From: Alphaproteobacteria bacterium
Lineage (GTDB): Bacteria > Pseudomonadota > Alphaproteobacteria > Caulobacterales > Aquidulcibacteraceae
Assembly (NCBI GenBank): GCA_018969015.1
Contig: JAGWZE010000002.1
Span: 1-64,000 of the forward strand
Length of the DNA: 64,000 nucleotides
Direction of reading: 5' to 3'
This document shows, piece after piece, positions 8,856 to 17,948 of the stretch (the stretch's first letter is position 1; each line of letters opens with the position of its first letter). The position numbers and the translations under genes were made by a program. The notes under the pieces are model-generated. The model did not search any database and was not told the origin of the DNA. It saw only the letters and a program-made list of their open reading frames with translations.

Positions 8856-9313
8856 TCCGGGTCGAGGTCACCGAGCGGCGGCTGGATGTGGCGTCCGAGA
8901 TCGCCGCGTTGCAGGCCGAGGGCGCGGACGGCGCGCTCGCGGTGTTCGCAGGCGCCTGCAGGCCGACGGGGGCGAATGGCGCGCCTGTGCGGGAACTGGC
9001 GCTGGAGCATTATCCGGGGTTCACGGAGAAGGAGATCGCGCGGATCGCCGGCGCGATCGTGGCCGGGCTGCCGCCGGTGCGTCTGGTTATCCGTCACCGT
9101 GTAGGGGCGATCGCGCCGGGCGAGACGATCGTGATCGTTGCGGCGACCAGCGCGCATCGCGCGGCCGCGTTTGCCTGCGTCGAGCAGGTCATGGACTATC
9201 TCAAATCCGACGCACCCTTCTGGAAACGCGAGCGGCGCACTGACGGCGATCACTGGATCGAGCCGACGGCGGAGGATCTCGCCCGGCGCGCGCAGTGGGA
9301 GGACACGATATGA
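8852..9313 (+). CDS. moaE: Molybdopterin synthase catalytic subunit
   Basis: MoaE uses the MoaD thiocarboxylate to insert the dithiolene sulfurs into cPMP. At 153 residues it has the usual length. Family stretches visible are GALAVFAGACRP (residues 27-38), LALEHYPG (48-55), LVIRHRVGAIAPGE (77-90) and KSDAPFWKRE (113-122), the last containing the conserved active-site Lys. Coupled on both sides: ATGA overlap with the TauE gene before it and ATATGA overlap with moaB after it. Confidence 0.93.
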   Translation: MIRVEVTERRLDVASEIAALQAEGADGALAVFAGACRPTGANGAPVRELALEHYPGFTEKEIARIAGAIVAGLPPVRLVIRHRVGAIAPGETIVIVAATSAHRAAAFACVEQVMDYLKSDAPFWKRERRTDGDHWIEPTAEDLARRAQWEDTI

Positions 9314-9861
9314 CGGATACGCCCCCGCCCGGCGGACGCCTCGATCCGGCGCTGGCGTTCTTGCCGGTTCGGATCGCGATCCTGACGATCTCGGACACGC
9401 GCGATGCCGAAAGTGACACGTCGGGCGCTGTTCTCGAACGTCTGACGACGCGCGACGGGCACGTCTGCGCCGGGCGCGCGTTCGTGCCCGACGACGTCGA
9501 GGCGATCCGGCGGCAGGCGCGCGCCTGGATCGCCGATCCACAGATCGACGCGATCATTTCGACGGGCGGGACCGGCCTGACCGGGCGCGACGTCACGCCT
9601 GAAGCGCTAAGGCCGCTGTTCGACAAGGAGATCGACGGCTTTTCGGCCGTCTGGCATGCCGTCAGCTACCAGAGCGTCGGTCTCTCGACGTTGCAGTCGC
9701 GAGCGCTTGCGGGCTTGGCGCAAGGCACGTTCATTTTCGCGCTGCCGGGTTCGAACGGCGCGTGTCGCGATGGGTGGGAGAAGATCATCCGCTGGCAGCT
9801 CGATAGCCGTCACAAGCCGTGCAACATGGTCGAGCTGATGCCGCGCCTGATGGAGCGCTAG
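9310..9861 (+). CDS. moaB: MoaB/MogA-type molybdopterin adenylyltransferase
   Basis: A 183-residue single-domain MoCF-fold protein. It has RIAILTISDTRDAESDTSG near the N terminus and DAIISTGGTGLTGRDVTPEAL in the middle, the TGGTG and DVTPE motifs that bind molybdopterin; members adenylate the pterin before molybdate insertion, although proteobacterial MoaB itself can be inactive in that role. Start 9310 is the ATG overlapping the moaE stop. The C-terminal HKPCNMVELMPRL is also family-typical. MoaC begins immediately after its stop codon. Confidence 0.9.
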   Translation: MTDTPPPGGRLDPALAFLPVRIAILTISDTRDAESDTSGAVLERLTTRDGHVCAGRAFVPDDVEAIRRQARAWIADPQIDAIISTGGTGLTGRDVTPEALRPLFDKEIDGFSAVWHAVSYQSVGLSTLQSRALAGLAQGTFIFALPGSNGACRDGWEKIIRWQLDSRHKPCNMVELMPRLMER

Positions 9862-10350
9862 ATGAGCGATAACCTGACGCATCTGGACGAGGCCGGACGC
9901 GCGCGGATGGTCGACGTGGGCGAGAAGCCGGCGACGAAACGGCGCGCTGTCGCCTGCGGCCGCGTGCGGATGTCGGCGGCGACGTTCACCCGCGCGAGCG
10001 CTGGCGATGCGCCGAAAGGGGACGTGCGCGCGGTCGCCGAGATCGCGGGCGTGATGGCGGGAAAGCGCACGGCCGAGCTCATCCCGATGTGCCACCCGCT
10101 CGCCCTTACGCGGCTGGTCGTTGAGGTGCGTCCGGACCCGGACCTTCCAGGATTCCGCGTCCTGGCGACGGGGGAGACCGTGGGGCAGACGGGCGTCGAA
10201 ATGGAGGCGCTGACGGCGGCCTCAATCGCGTGCCTGACGATCTACGACATGCTGAAGGCGATCGAGCCGGCGATGATCGTGGAGGACATCCGTCTCGTGT
10301 CGAAATCCGGAGGCGCCCGCGGACCTTACGGCGAGGCGAACGCGCCGTGA
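9862..10350 (+). CDS. moaC: Cyclic pyranopterin monophosphate synthase
   Basis: MoaC rearranges the MoaA product 3',8-cH2GTP into cPMP. The 162-residue protein carries [15 protein letters not shown] at the N terminus, [18 protein letters not shown] in the centre (the ELIPMCHP signature with the catalytic His) and [22 protein letters not shown], with KSGG near the end; catalytic Lys and Asp residues are present (DMLKA and KSGG). It follows moaB with no gap and overlaps the GTG of moeA. Confidence 0.95.
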   Translation: MSDNLTHLDEAGRARMVDVGEKPATKRRAVACGRVRMSAATFTRASAGDAPKGDVRAVAEIAGVMAGKRTAELIPMCHPLALTRLVVEVRPDPDLPGFRVLATGETVGQTGVEMEALTAASIACLTIYDMLKAIEPAMIVEDIRLVSKSGGARGPYGEANAP

Positions 10351-11552
10351 TCGGCGTTGCGCAAGCCCGCGCCGCGATCCTCGCCGCCGCGCCGCGCCTC
10401 GGCGAGACGACGGTGGCGCTGGCGCAGGCGGATGGCCGGGTTCTGGCGCGCCCGATCATTGCGCCGCGCGCGCAGCCGCCGTTCGCGGCGTCCGCGATGG
10501 ATGGCTACGCGCTGCGCGCGGTCGAGACGCCGGGGCGTCTGCGGATCGCGGGGGAGTCGGCTGCGGGGCGGGCATTCGAGGGCGCGATTCCGCCCGGGAG
10601 CTGCGTGCGGATCTCCACCGGCGGGCCCGTTCCCGCCGACGCCGACGCCATCGTCATTCAAGAAGACGTTCGCCGCGACGGCGACGTGATCGAGACGCCG
10701 CTGGCGAAAGCAGGGCGGCATATCCGGCCGGCCGGTGGCGATTTCCAGGCTGGCGAGCAGTTGCTCGCAGCGGGCGCGGTGCTGACGCCGGCGGCGTTGA
10801 CGCTCGCGGCTGCGGCCGGCGCGCCGACGCTATCGGTCTTCGAACGGCCGCGCGTCACGCTTTTGTCCGGTGGCGACGAGGTCGTCGCGCCGGGCATGGA
10901 GGCGCTGCCGCACCAGATCTATGATTCCGCGCGCTACGGCGTAGCGGGCCTTGCGCGCGCAACCGGCGCGGACGTGCGGCACGCGGCGCCGCTTCCCGAC
11001 GACCGCGAGGCCGTGCGCGCGGCGCTTGCCGCGGCGCTCGAGCAGGCAGACGTCGTCGTAATGATCGGCGGTGCATCGGTGGGCGATCACGACCACGCGC
11101 GTCCAGCCGCGCGCGCGCTCGGCGCCGAAGTCCTGTTCGACAAGGTCGCGGTGCGGCCCGGCAAGCCGACCTGGTTTGCGCGGTTGGGCGACGGCTTGAT
11201 CCTTGGTCTGCCCGGCAATCCGGCGTCCGCGCTTGTGACGGCGCGCCTGTTCCTCGCGCCATTGCTCGCGCAGATTCAGGGGGTCGACGCTGCGCCGCTG
11301 TGCGCCACAGTCGCGGCGCGGCTCGTGCGCGATCTTCCGGAGAACGGGCCGCGTGAGCATTATCTGCGCGCCCGGCTGTCGAGCGCGGCCGATGGGGGCG
11401 CCGAGATCGCGCCGTTCGAGGATCAGGACTCGTCGCTGATGACGATCGCGGCGGCCGCCAACGCCCTGCTGGTGCGCGCTAGCGACGATCCCGCACAGCG
11501 CGCCGGCACGCTGGTGCGCGCCCTGCGTTTCGACGTGACGCTCGCTGGCTAG
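10347..11552 (+). CDS. moeA: Molybdopterin molybdenumtransferase
   Basis: MoeA inserts molybdate into adenylated molybdopterin. The 401-residue protein shows the order of domains expected: an N-terminal helical region, [15 protein letters not shown] (near residue 45-59, the SAMDGYA motif), a domain with [18 protein letters not shown], and a MoCF domain with [10 protein letters not shown] (the GGxSxGxxD motif) and GLPGNPASA. The GTG at 10347 is selected because GTGA overlaps the moaC stop. It ends the operon; its TAG lies in a CTAG palindrome whose other strand is the TAG of the opposing oxidoreductase, so the two genes overlap by three bases. Confidence 0.93.
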   Translation: MIGVAQARAAILAAAPRLGETTVALAQADGRVLARPIIAPRAQPPFAASAMDGYALRAVETPGRLRIAGESAAGRAFEGAIPPGSCVRISTGGPVPADADAIVIQEDVRRDGDVIETPLAKAGRHIRPAGGDFQAGEQLLAAGAVLTPAALTLAAAAGAPTLSVFERPRVTLLSGGDEVVAPGMEALPHQIYDSARYGVAGLARATGADVRHAAPLPDDREAVRAALAAALEQADVVVMIGGASVGDHDHARPAARALGAEVLFDKVAVRPGKPTWFARLGDGLILGLPGNPASALVTARLFLAPLLAQIQGVDAAPLCATVAARLVRDLPENGPREHYLRARLSSAADGGAEIAPFEDQDSSLMTIAAAANALLVRASDDPAQRAGTLVRALRFDVTLAG

Positions 11553-13753
11553 GCCGTCTGCAGCGGCGCGGTCTTCGATACGATGCGAAGGCGCACCGGG
11601 ATCGCGCTCATGATCGGGATACCCGTGTACGGATCGAAGTCGCGGTCGTTGTACGAGAGGCGGCCTGTATTGCCGCCGTCGACGTGCGGGTCTTCCTTCT
11701 CGTCGGGGTTCGCGCCCCAGGCATGGGTGATGGCGACGCAGCCTGCGCGGACGTCGGGCGCGGCTTCGGCGACGCAGCGGATGGAGGCGCGCGCGGACTC
11801 CACTTCGACGACGTCGCCGTGCGCGACGCCGAGGGCGGCCATGTCGTCGGGGTTCATGAACGCGGGATTGTACGGGCGTCGGCGGCGCAAGCCGGGCGCC
11901 TCGTGCCAGTTCGAATTGTGAGCGTCCTGCAGGCGCCGGCTGATGACGCGGAACGGGAATACGGCGTCGGCGTCGGGCAGGGGCAGGGCGGCGATGTCGG
12001 CGAGTTCGCGCATCATCGTCGGTGCGCCGATCTGCAGCTTGCCGACCCAGCCTTCCGGCTTCGGGCGCACGGGGACGGCCTGGACGTCGAACACGTGGCC
12101 GTTCGGGTGCTTGCGGACCTCGTCATACGGAATGGGCGCGCCATTGAGCACCATGCGCCACACGTCCGTCTCGGTGGGCTTGCGCGTCATGTCGACGTTC
12201 GTGGCGAACTCCTTCGCACGCACCGGATCGAGGATGGAGAAGGTCTTGACGCGCAACGGCAAGCCGAGGCGCTGCGCCATGGCGTAGAACGTCTCCCATT
12301 CCTCGACGAGGTCGGAGCCGGGCGGTGTCGGCATCAAGGGCGGCGTCGCCTGGGCGTAGGGCAGGTCGAAGCCCCAGCCGGGGCCGAAATTACCGAGGAA
12401 TTCGTTGAGCGCTGTGTTGCCCTCGGTCTCGATCGGCAGCTTCACCGCGATCGTGTAGTGCCCGATGCGGCCCGTCGCCGAATGTCGCGGATCGAAGCAG
12501 ACGATCAGGTCGAGCGCCTTCATCGCCTCGTGCGTTTTCAACTGATCGGGCCAGGCGAGCATCGGATTGCCGCCGAGGCAGATCAGCGCCTTGATCTGGC
12601 CCTCGCCCGGCGTGAGGATTTCGTCCGCGAGTGCGCCCGTCGGCAGGCCGGCCATGGTTTCGGTAAGGCCGCGCACGCGCAGTTTCTCGCCGAAACCCCA
12701 GGCCGGCATCGGACCCGGCGAGGCCGCGATCGCGGGCGCCGGCTCGATCAGCACCCCCGCGTTGCGCTTCATGGCGCCCTCGCGCAGCCACCAGCCGCGC
12801 AGCGTCGTCAGCGACTTGACGAAATACTCCACCAGATTGCCGCGGCCGGACATATTGGCCCCGGTGCCCGCCGAGATCGCGCCGGTTTTTGCGACACCGA
12901 GAATGCGCGCGGCTTCCAGGAACTTCGCGCGGTCGACGCCGGCGCGCGCGGCGACCACATCTGGCGTGAACGGCGCAACGGCCGCCTTGAGCGCCTCGAA
13001 CCCATCGGCGTTGTCTGCGATGAAGGCGGTGTCGATCAGGCCTTCCTCGATCCAGACACGCGCGAACCCGGCGAGGATCGCCGGATCTTCGCCCGGACGC
13101 GCCTGGAGGTGGATGTCAGCCTCGCGGGCGCAATCGGTCACGCGCGGATCGACCACGACGAGCTTCATGCCGCGCTTCTGCGCCTCGTAGAGCCGGCGCG
13201 CGGGGTTCATGCCGAGCCCGCCATTCATCGACACGATCGGATTGGTGCCGACGAGCAGCAAGGCGTCCCATTCGTCGACCATCGGCACGCCGGCGAGCCA
13301 TGGGCCGTGCAGGCCCGTCGCCACCGCTTTTCCCGGTTGGTCGATGGTCACGCTCGTGAAGACCATCTTCGAGCCGATCGCTTCCATGAAGGCGAGCGCA
13401 AAGGCCTGGGCGCCGAAATTGTTGTAGCCGAACGTGCCGATATAAAGCGCAACGCTGCGCGGGCCGTGTTCGTCGATGATCGCCCTGATCCGGTCTGCGA
13501 TTTCGAGCGCGGCCTGATCCGATGCGATGGGCGCGTACGAGCCGTCGTCCTGGCGCTTCAGCGAGTGGCGCAGGCGCGAAGGCAGATAGGGCAAATCGGC
13601 GATCTGCCGGCCCTTGATGCACGAATAACCGTGATAGGCGGGATTCGTCTTGTCGCCATGGACGGCGCCGGGTTGGCCGTCCTCGAAATCGACCAGCAGC
13701 GCACACTGCGCATGACAGACTCGGCACACGATCGGTTTGCGATCCTGCGTCAT
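11549..13753 (-). CDS. Molybdopterin-dependent oxidoreductase with N-terminal 4Fe-4S cluster (DMSO reductase family)
   Basis: A 734-residue cytoplasmic enzyme (no Tat signal visible) of the bis-MGD family. The iron-sulfur ligands are C10, C13, C17 and C45, followed by IKGRQ. Nucleotide-binding segments VGTNPIVSMN, VVVDPRVTDCA and a C-terminal molydopterin-dinucleotide-binding domain (from about residue 610, FPFRVISRRLQDAHNSN) are present. At the position where formate dehydrogenases carry Sec/Cys, the sequence reads VTIDQPGK, suggesting D138 as molybdenum ligand. The ATG at 13753 has AGGAG upstream. Substrate unknown; relatives are annotated as formate dehydrogenase-, thiosulfate- or nitrate reductase-like. 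It lies tail to tail with the cofactor operon that would supply it. Confidence 0.88.
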   Translation of the reverse strand: MTQDRKPIVCRVCHAQCALLVDFEDGQPGAVHGDKTNPAYHGYSCIKGRQIADLPYLPSRLRHSLKRQDDGSYAPIASDQAALEIADRIRAIIDEHGPRSVALYIGTFGYNNFGAQAFALAFMEAIGSKMVFTSVTIDQPGKAVATGLHGPWLAGVPMVDEWDALLLVGTNPIVSMNGGLGMNPARRLYEAQKRGMKLVVVDPRVTDCAREADIHLQARPGEDPAILAGFARVWIEEGLIDTAFIADNADGFEALKAAVAPFTPDVVAARAGVDRAKFLEAARILGVAKTGAISAGTGANMSGRGNLVEYFVKSLTTLRGWWLREGAMKRNAGVLIEPAPAIAASPGPMPAWGFGEKLRVRGLTETMAGLPTGALADEILTPGEGQIKALICLGGNPMLAWPDQLKTHEAMKALDLIVCFDPRHSATGRIGHYTIAVKLPIETEGNTALNEFLGNFGPGWGFDLPYAQATPPLMPTPPGSDLVEEWETFYAMAQRLGLPLRVKTFSILDPVRAKEFATNVDMTRKPTETDVWRMVLNGAPIPYDEVRKHPNGHVFDVQAVPVRPKPEGWVGKLQIGAPTMMRELADIAALPLPDADAVFPFRVISRRLQDAHNSNWHEAPGLRRRRPYNPAFMNPDDMAALGVAHGDVVEVESARASIRCVAEAAPDVRAGCVAITHAWGANPDEKEDPHVDGGNTGRLSYNDRDFDPYTGIPIMSAIPVRLRIVSKTAPLQTA

Positions 13754-14069
13754 GCGCGCACTCCTGATCCGTCGCCCGGAGTCAAAAGAGACACCACTGT
13801 CGTAAACCGTCAAGCGCGACGGTTTTTGTGCGGCGCGGCAATATCGAAGGCGGAGTCAGCCCGGCCGTTCGGGCGCCTGACGACCGTGACGGGGGGGGGA
13901 CGGGTAGCCCGGCGAAGATCGCGCGGTCGTGATGTCGCCGTCGAAACCACGCGCGTTTCGGGCGCGTTTCGCATCGCACAAAAACAAAACGGCTTGTCGG
14001 TTTTTTTTCTACAGTGTTACGCTGAACTGCGATACCGATCGCGCCCGCAGGATCCCGGAGGCGTTTAAG
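13754..14069. promoter_or_regulatory. 316 bp divergent intergenic region, oxidoreductase / carotenoid oxygenase
   Basis: No gene is seen here. It must hold the promoters of both divergent genes. On the plus strand TTGTCG (13994-13999), an eight-T run at 14001-14008 and TACGCT (14018-14023) form a weak -35/-10 pair with an 18-base spacer; a GGAGG at 14057-14061 is the ribosome binding site of the carotenoid oxygenase. On the minus strand AGGAG precedes the oxidoreductase ATG. The A/T-rich stretch 13976-14020 stands out from the GC-rich surroundings. A seven-to-eight G run lies near 13890-13900. Confidence 0.4.
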
Positions 14070-15473
14070 ATGGCGGCCCCGTTCCCGAAGCATCCGTTTC
14101 TCACCGGCCACGCCGCGCCGTTCGGCGCCGAACTCGATGCGCCGGATCTCATCGTCACTGGCGCGCTGCCGGCGGATCTCCAAGGCACGTTCTATCGCAA
14201 CGGGCCCGATCCGCTTTACCCGCCGCATCCCGACGACAAGTATCACCCGTTTGACGGCGACGGGATGATCTACGCCTTCAAGATCGCCGACGGACGCGTG
14301 TCGCTGCGCAATCGCTGGGTCCGCACGCCGAAGTTCCGCGCAGAACGAGCCGCCGGTCGCCGGCTGTTCGGCGTGCTCGGCAACCCGCGGTTCAACGATC
14401 CCTCCGTCAGTCCCGCGGAGTATGACACCGCGAACACCCACATCTGGCCACACGCCGGCAGGCTATTCGCGCTCATGGAAGGCTGCCCGCCGACCGAGCT
14501 CGATCCCGAAACACTCGACACGATCGGCTACGAAACGTTCGACGGCGCGACAGCAGGGCCGTTCACCGCCCATCCCAAGCTCGATCCGGCGACGGGCGAA
14601 TTGTTCGCGTTCGGATGGAGCGCGAAAGGACCGGGGTCCACGGCGCTGCGCTACAACGTCATTGATGCAGCCGGGGAGTCGGCGTCGACGCAATGGCTCG
14701 ATCAGCCCTATTGCTCGATGATGCACGACATGGCGCTCACCGAGAATTTTGCGGTGTTCCCTTGCCTACCGCTGGCGTTCAGCCTGGAGCGGGCGATGCG
14801 CGGTCAGTCGCCGACCGCTTGGGAGGAGGAGCGCTCGGCATTTTTCGGGGTGATGCCGCGGTACGGAACGGCGACCGATCTGCGCTGGATCGAAGCCGAC
14901 CCGACTTTCGCCTATCACATCGCCAATGCGTTCGAGCGCGGAAGCGAGATCGTGATCGACGTCGCCGGTTCGCGCAAAGCGCCGCTCATGCCCGATTCCA
15001 GTGGTCGTCAGCCCGCCTGGGCCGACGCCCGCATGACGTTGAAGCGATGGGTGATCGATTTGGCCGCCGGCCGCATGCGCGAAGAGTCGATCGACGACCA
15101 GAGCCTGCAGTTCCCGCGGATCGACGATCGGGTCAACGGGCGCACCAATCGGTTCATCTATTTCAACGGCGCCGCCAAGGAGGCGAATTCCCGGATCGAA
15201 GGCTTCGATTCCGTCAGCGCTTTCGATCTGGAGGGCGGTGTGCGGCGGAGCTACACGGTCGACGGGTCGTTCTTCGGAGAGCCGGTGTTCGCGCCGCGCG
15301 CGGGCGGCCGTGAAGGCGAGGGCTATCTGATGGCGCTGGAATGGCGGCCCTCGACGCACACGAGCGCGCTCGTGATCCTCGATGCCCGCAATGTGGCGGA
15401 TGGCCCGATCGCCGAGATCGTCGCGCCGGCGCGCGTCCCCGCCGGATTTCATTGCCATTGGCGGCCGGCTTAA
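14070..15473 (+). CDS. Carotenoid oxygenase (RPE65/lignostilbene dioxygenase family)
   Basis: A 467-residue non-heme iron dioxygenase that cleaves a carbon-carbon double bond of a carotenoid, apocarotenoid or stilbene. The family opening LQGTFYRNGPDPLYPP (the FxRNGPN-like motif) and HPFDGDGMI are near residues 40-70. The four iron-binding His are expected at TAHPKLD, MMHDMAL, FAYHIANAFE and the C-terminal GFHCHW, all present. ATG 14070 follows a GGAGG site by eight bases. It stands alone between the molybdenum block and mmsA. No carotenoid synthesis gene is in view, so lignin-derived stilbenes are as plausible a substrate as carotenoids. Confidence 0.9.
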   Translation: MAAPFPKHPFLTGHAAPFGAELDAPDLIVTGALPADLQGTFYRNGPDPLYPPHPDDKYHPFDGDGMIYAFKIADGRVSLRNRWVRTPKFRAERAAGRRLFGVLGNPRFNDPSVSPAEYDTANTHIWPHAGRLFALMEGCPPTELDPETLDTIGYETFDGATAGPFTAHPKLDPATGELFAFGWSAKGPGSTALRYNVIDAAGESASTQWLDQPYCSMMHDMALTENFAVFPCLPLAFSLERAMRGQSPTAWEEERSAFFGVMPRYGTATDLRWIEADPTFAYHIANAFERGSEIVIDVAGSRKAPLMPDSSGRQPAWADARMTLKRWVIDLAAGRMREESIDDQSLQFPRIDDRVNGRTNRFIYFNGAAKEANSRIEGFDSVSAFDLEGGVRRSYTVDGSFFGEPVFAPRAGGREGEGYLMALEWRPSTHTSALVILDARNVADGPIAEIVAPARVPAGFHCHWRPA

Positions 15474-15594
15474 GAGCGGCGTGTCGGGTTGCGGCTTCGC
15501 GCCTGCGCGCGGGCGCGACGTCGTCCGAACGAACGCGGTTCGGACTTGAATTTCGGCCATAGAGCCCTTGCGCGGGGCATGGTATGCGGCGGCC

Positions 15595-17106
15595 ATGAAG
15601 ACGATCACTCATTTCATCGGCGGCAAGGCCGTCGCGGGCGTGTCGGGCCGGCAGGCCGACGTGTTCGATCCCAACACCGGCCTGGTCCAGGCCAAGGTCG
15701 ATCTGGCGACGGCGGACGAGGTCGCCGCAGCGGTCGCCAACGCCGCGGCCGCGCAGGTCGGTTGGGCGGCGGTCAATCCGCAGCGGCGCGCGCGGGTGAT
15801 GTTCGAGTTCAAGCGGCTGGTCGAGAGCCGGATGGGCGAGCTGGCCGAACTGCTCTCGAGCGAGCACGGCAAGGTGATCGCCGACGCCAAGGGCGACATC
15901 CAGCGCGGGCTCGAGGTCGTCGAGTTCGCCTGCGGCATTCCGCACGCGCTGAAAGGCGAGTTCACGGAAGGCGCGGGGCCGGGGATCGACGTCTATTCGA
16001 TGCGCCAGCCGCTCGGCGTCGTTGCCGGCATCACGCCCTTCAACTTCCCGGCGATGATCCCGATGTGGATGTTCGGCGTGGCGATCGCGTGCGGCAACAC
16101 ATTCGTGCTGAAGCCGTCGGAGCGCGATCCGTCCGTGCCCGTTCGTCTCGCCGAGCTGATGATGGAGGCGGGCGCCGCAATCGGCGTCGACATGGCGGGC
16201 GTGCTCAACGTCGTGCATGGCGACAAGGTCGCGGTCGATGCGATCCTGACGCATCCGGACATTCGCGCGGTGAGCTTCGTCGGTTCGTCCGACATCGCGC
16301 ACTACGTCTATTCGACGGGCACGGCGCACGGGAAGCGCGTGCAGGCGATGGGCGGCGCGAAGAACCATGGCATCGTGCTGCCGGACGCGGACCTCGATCA
16401 GACGGTGAAGGACCTCGTCGGCGCGGCTTATGGCTCGGCGGGCGAGCGCTGCATGGCGCTGCCGGTGGTCGTGCCGGTGGGCGCCAAGACGGCCGACGCA
16501 ATCCGTGAGCGGGTGGCGGCGGAATTGGAGACGCTGAAGGTCGGCGTGTCGACGGACGCGGCCGCGCAGTATGGCCCCGTCGTCACGGCGGCGCACAAGG
16601 CAAAGATCGAGAGCTATATCCAGATGGGCGTCGACGAGGGCGCCGAGCTCGTCGTCGACGGCCGCGGCTTCAAGCTGCAAGGCTACGAGAAGGGCTTCTT
16701 CGTCGGGCCGTCGCTGTTCGATCGCGTGACGCCGGCGATGCGCTCCTACCAGGAGGAGATTTTCGGGCCGGTGCTGCAGATCGTCCGGGCCGAGACGTTC
16801 GAGGAGGCGCTGGCTCTGCCTTCGCAGCACCAGTACGGGAATGGCGTTGCGATCTTCACGCGCAACGGCCGCGCGGCGCGCGAGTTCGCGAGCCGGGTGA
16901 ATGTCGGGATGGTGGGCATCAACGTGCCGATCCCGGTGCCGGTGGCGTACCACACCTTCGGCGGCTGGAAGCGCTCGGCGTTCGGCGACGTCAACCAGCA
17001 CGGCATGGAGGGCGTGCGCTTCTACACCAAGGTGAAGACCGTGACGGCGCGCTGGCCCGAAGGCATGACGGACGACAGCGCGTTCGTGATCCCGACGATG
17101 AAGTGA
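15595..17106 (+). CDS. mmsA: Methylmalonate-semialdehyde dehydrogenase (CoA-acylating)
   Basis: MmsA oxidises methylmalonate semialdehyde (from valine) to propionyl-CoA, or malonate semialdehyde to acetyl-CoA, with NAD and CoA. The 503-residue aldehyde dehydrogenase starts [13 protein letters not shown], contains [15 protein letters not shown] (about 142-156), [12 protein letters not shown] and the catalytic Cys in [12 protein letters not shown] (about 287), where the MMSDH-specific GERCMA replaces the GQxC of ordinary aldehyde dehydrogenases. ATG 15595 is preferred to one 27 bases upstream because it gives the family's N terminus. It works with the genes at 17949-20767, although mazEF separates it from them. 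Confidence 0.92.
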   Translation: MKTITHFIGGKAVAGVSGRQADVFDPNTGLVQAKVDLATADEVAAAVANAAAAQVGWAAVNPQRRARVMFEFKRLVESRMGELAELLSSEHGKVIADAKGDIQRGLEVVEFACGIPHALKGEFTEGAGPGIDVYSMRQPLGVVAGITPFNFPAMIPMWMFGVAIACGNTFVLKPSERDPSVPVRLAELMMEAGAAIGVDMAGVLNVVHGDKVAVDAILTHPDIRAVSFVGSSDIAHYVYSTGTAHGKRVQAMGGAKNHGIVLPDADLDQTVKDLVGAAYGSAGERCMALPVVVPVGAKTADAIRERVAAELETLKVGVSTDAAAQYGPVVTAAHKAKIESYIQMGVDEGAELVVDGRGFKLQGYEKGFFVGPSLFDRVTPAMRSYQEEIFGPVLQIVRAETFEEALALPSQHQYGNGVAIFTRNGRAAREFASRVNVGMVGINVPIPVPVAYHTFGGWKRSAFGDVNQHGMEGVRFYTKVKTVTARWPEGMTDDSAFVIPTMK

Positions 17107-17172
17107 GGGGTGCGCGACACCGTCCGTATTGGCGCGACCCGGACCTCCATCGATGCGGCGTTGGGCACGGTT

Positions 17173-17272
17173 CCCCTCCCCAGCGGGGAGGGGCCAGGGG
17201 TGGGGAGAGCGGGCGCGACGTCACAAAGGGGTGTTGGTCTCCCCCTCCCAACCCTCCCCCGCTGGGGGAGGG
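17173..17272. repeat. Paired GC-rich hairpins (CCCCTCCCC/GGGGAGGGG)
   Basis: Two perfect 9 bp stems with 3-base loops stand 70 bases apart downstream of mmsA: CCCCTCCCC-AGC-GGGGAGGGG (17173-17193) and CCCTCCCCC-GCT-GGGGGAGGG (17252-17272). Between them lie GGGGTGGGGAGAG-type purine tracts and CACAAAGG, partly mirrored by CTTTGT after the second stem. Such boxes are dispersed through many alphaproteobacterial genomes. They may end transcription of mmsA, although no U-run follows. Confidence 0.6.
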
Positions 17273-17320
17273 CTTTGTCCGGGGGCGGAGGATCGCAAGC
17301 GGGGGAAGAGCGGCGCCTCC

Positions 17321-17641
17321 CTACGGCGCGAACATCTCGGCCAGGCGCGCCAGCACCCGCTCGGATTCCTCCTCGGAGAGCGTGCCGATCATGCGAGTCA
17401 GGCGCGCTTTGTCGACGGCCCGCATCTGGTCGAGGGCGATGTCGCCGTCGATGCCGGCGACTGAAACCGGAACCCGCGTCGGCCAAGCGCGCCTTTTGCT
17501 CGTCAGCGGCGCCATGATCACCGTGCGCAGCGCGGAATTGGCCTCGTCGGGAGAGAGTACGACTGCCGGCCGGGTCTTGCCGATCTCGGCGCCGAGCGTG
17601 GGGGCCAGACGGACGACGTGGACTTCGAACCGGCGTGGCAT
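17321..17641 (-). CDS. mazF: MazF/PemK-family mRNA interferase toxin
   Basis: A 106-residue toxin expected to cleave single-stranded mRNA at a short recognition sequence. The family core is clear: [26 protein letters not shown] (R of KTRP is a catalytic-site residue), VIMAPLTSK, and [15 protein letters not shown] near residue 69-83 (typical QIRxVDxxRL). The N-terminal strand reads VVRLxPT, where many MazF have VW.V.L.PT. Its start is one base after the stop of the antitoxin gene, which precedes it in transcription, the standard order. It sits inside the valine catabolic region on the opposite strand. Confidence 0.88.
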   Translation of the reverse strand: MPRRFEVHVVRLAPTLGAEIGKTRPAVVLSPDEANSALRTVIMAPLTSKRRAWPTRVPVSVAGIDGDIALDQMRAVDKARLTRMIGTLSEEESERVLARLAEMFAP

Positions 17642-17878
17642 TCAGGGCGCGGACTCAAGATCGGCGTCGAGCCAATCGCGGTCTTCATCGTCAAGATCGG
17701 CAGCCTCCGCGGCAGCGAAGGCGCCGCGCCAGCCCGCGCGCGGGGCGACGGGCGTGAGCACGAGGCGACCGTCCTCGACTGTGAGTTCGGCGGCGTCGCC
17801 GAACCGGCACTGCTCCAGCAACGCCTTGGGCAGGCGCACGCCGCGTGAGTTACCGATGGCGACGATATCGACTTTCAT
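17642..17878 (-). CDS. mazE: MazE-type antitoxin (SpoVT/AbrB DNA-binding)
   Basis: A 78-residue antitoxin with an N-terminal swapped-hairpin AbrB domain, [24 protein letters not shown] (residues 1-24; the [10 protein letters not shown] core is diagnostic), and an acidic tail ([18 protein letters not shown]) that would wrap around the toxin. The ATG lies 13 bases downstream of a TACAAT -10-like hexamer with no Shine-Dalgarno, so the message may be nearly leaderless. The palindrome TTACATTGTAA just upstream is a probable autorepression site. Confidence 0.88.
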   Translation of the reverse strand: MKVDIVAIGNSRGVRLPKALLEQCRFGDAAELTVEDGRLVLTPVAPRAGWRGAFAAAEAADLDDEDRDWLDADLESAP

Positions 17879-17887
17879 GCCGCGTGT

Positions 17888-17898
17888 TTACATTGTAA
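17888..17898 (-). promoter_or_regulatory. mazE promoter/operator palindrome
   Basis: TTACA-T-TGTAA is a perfect 11 bp palindrome ten bases upstream of the mazE ATG. On the minus strand it contains TACAAT (17892-17897), one mismatch from a consensus -10 box, so MazE or MazEF binding here would block polymerase. No convincing -35 was found. Confidence 0.5.
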
Positions 17899-17948
17899 TC
17901 ACAGGGCGCTCAAGCGGGTGGACGGACGGCCCGCTCAGGACTTCGGCA

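Noticed and set aside
11684-14068. A 794-codon plus-strand open reading frame covering the molybdopterin oxidoreductase
   Set aside because: It is antisense to a gene with clear 4Fe-4S and molybdopterin motifs, and its translation is Arg/His/Gly-rich with no recognisable domain, as expected of a GC-rich shadow frame.
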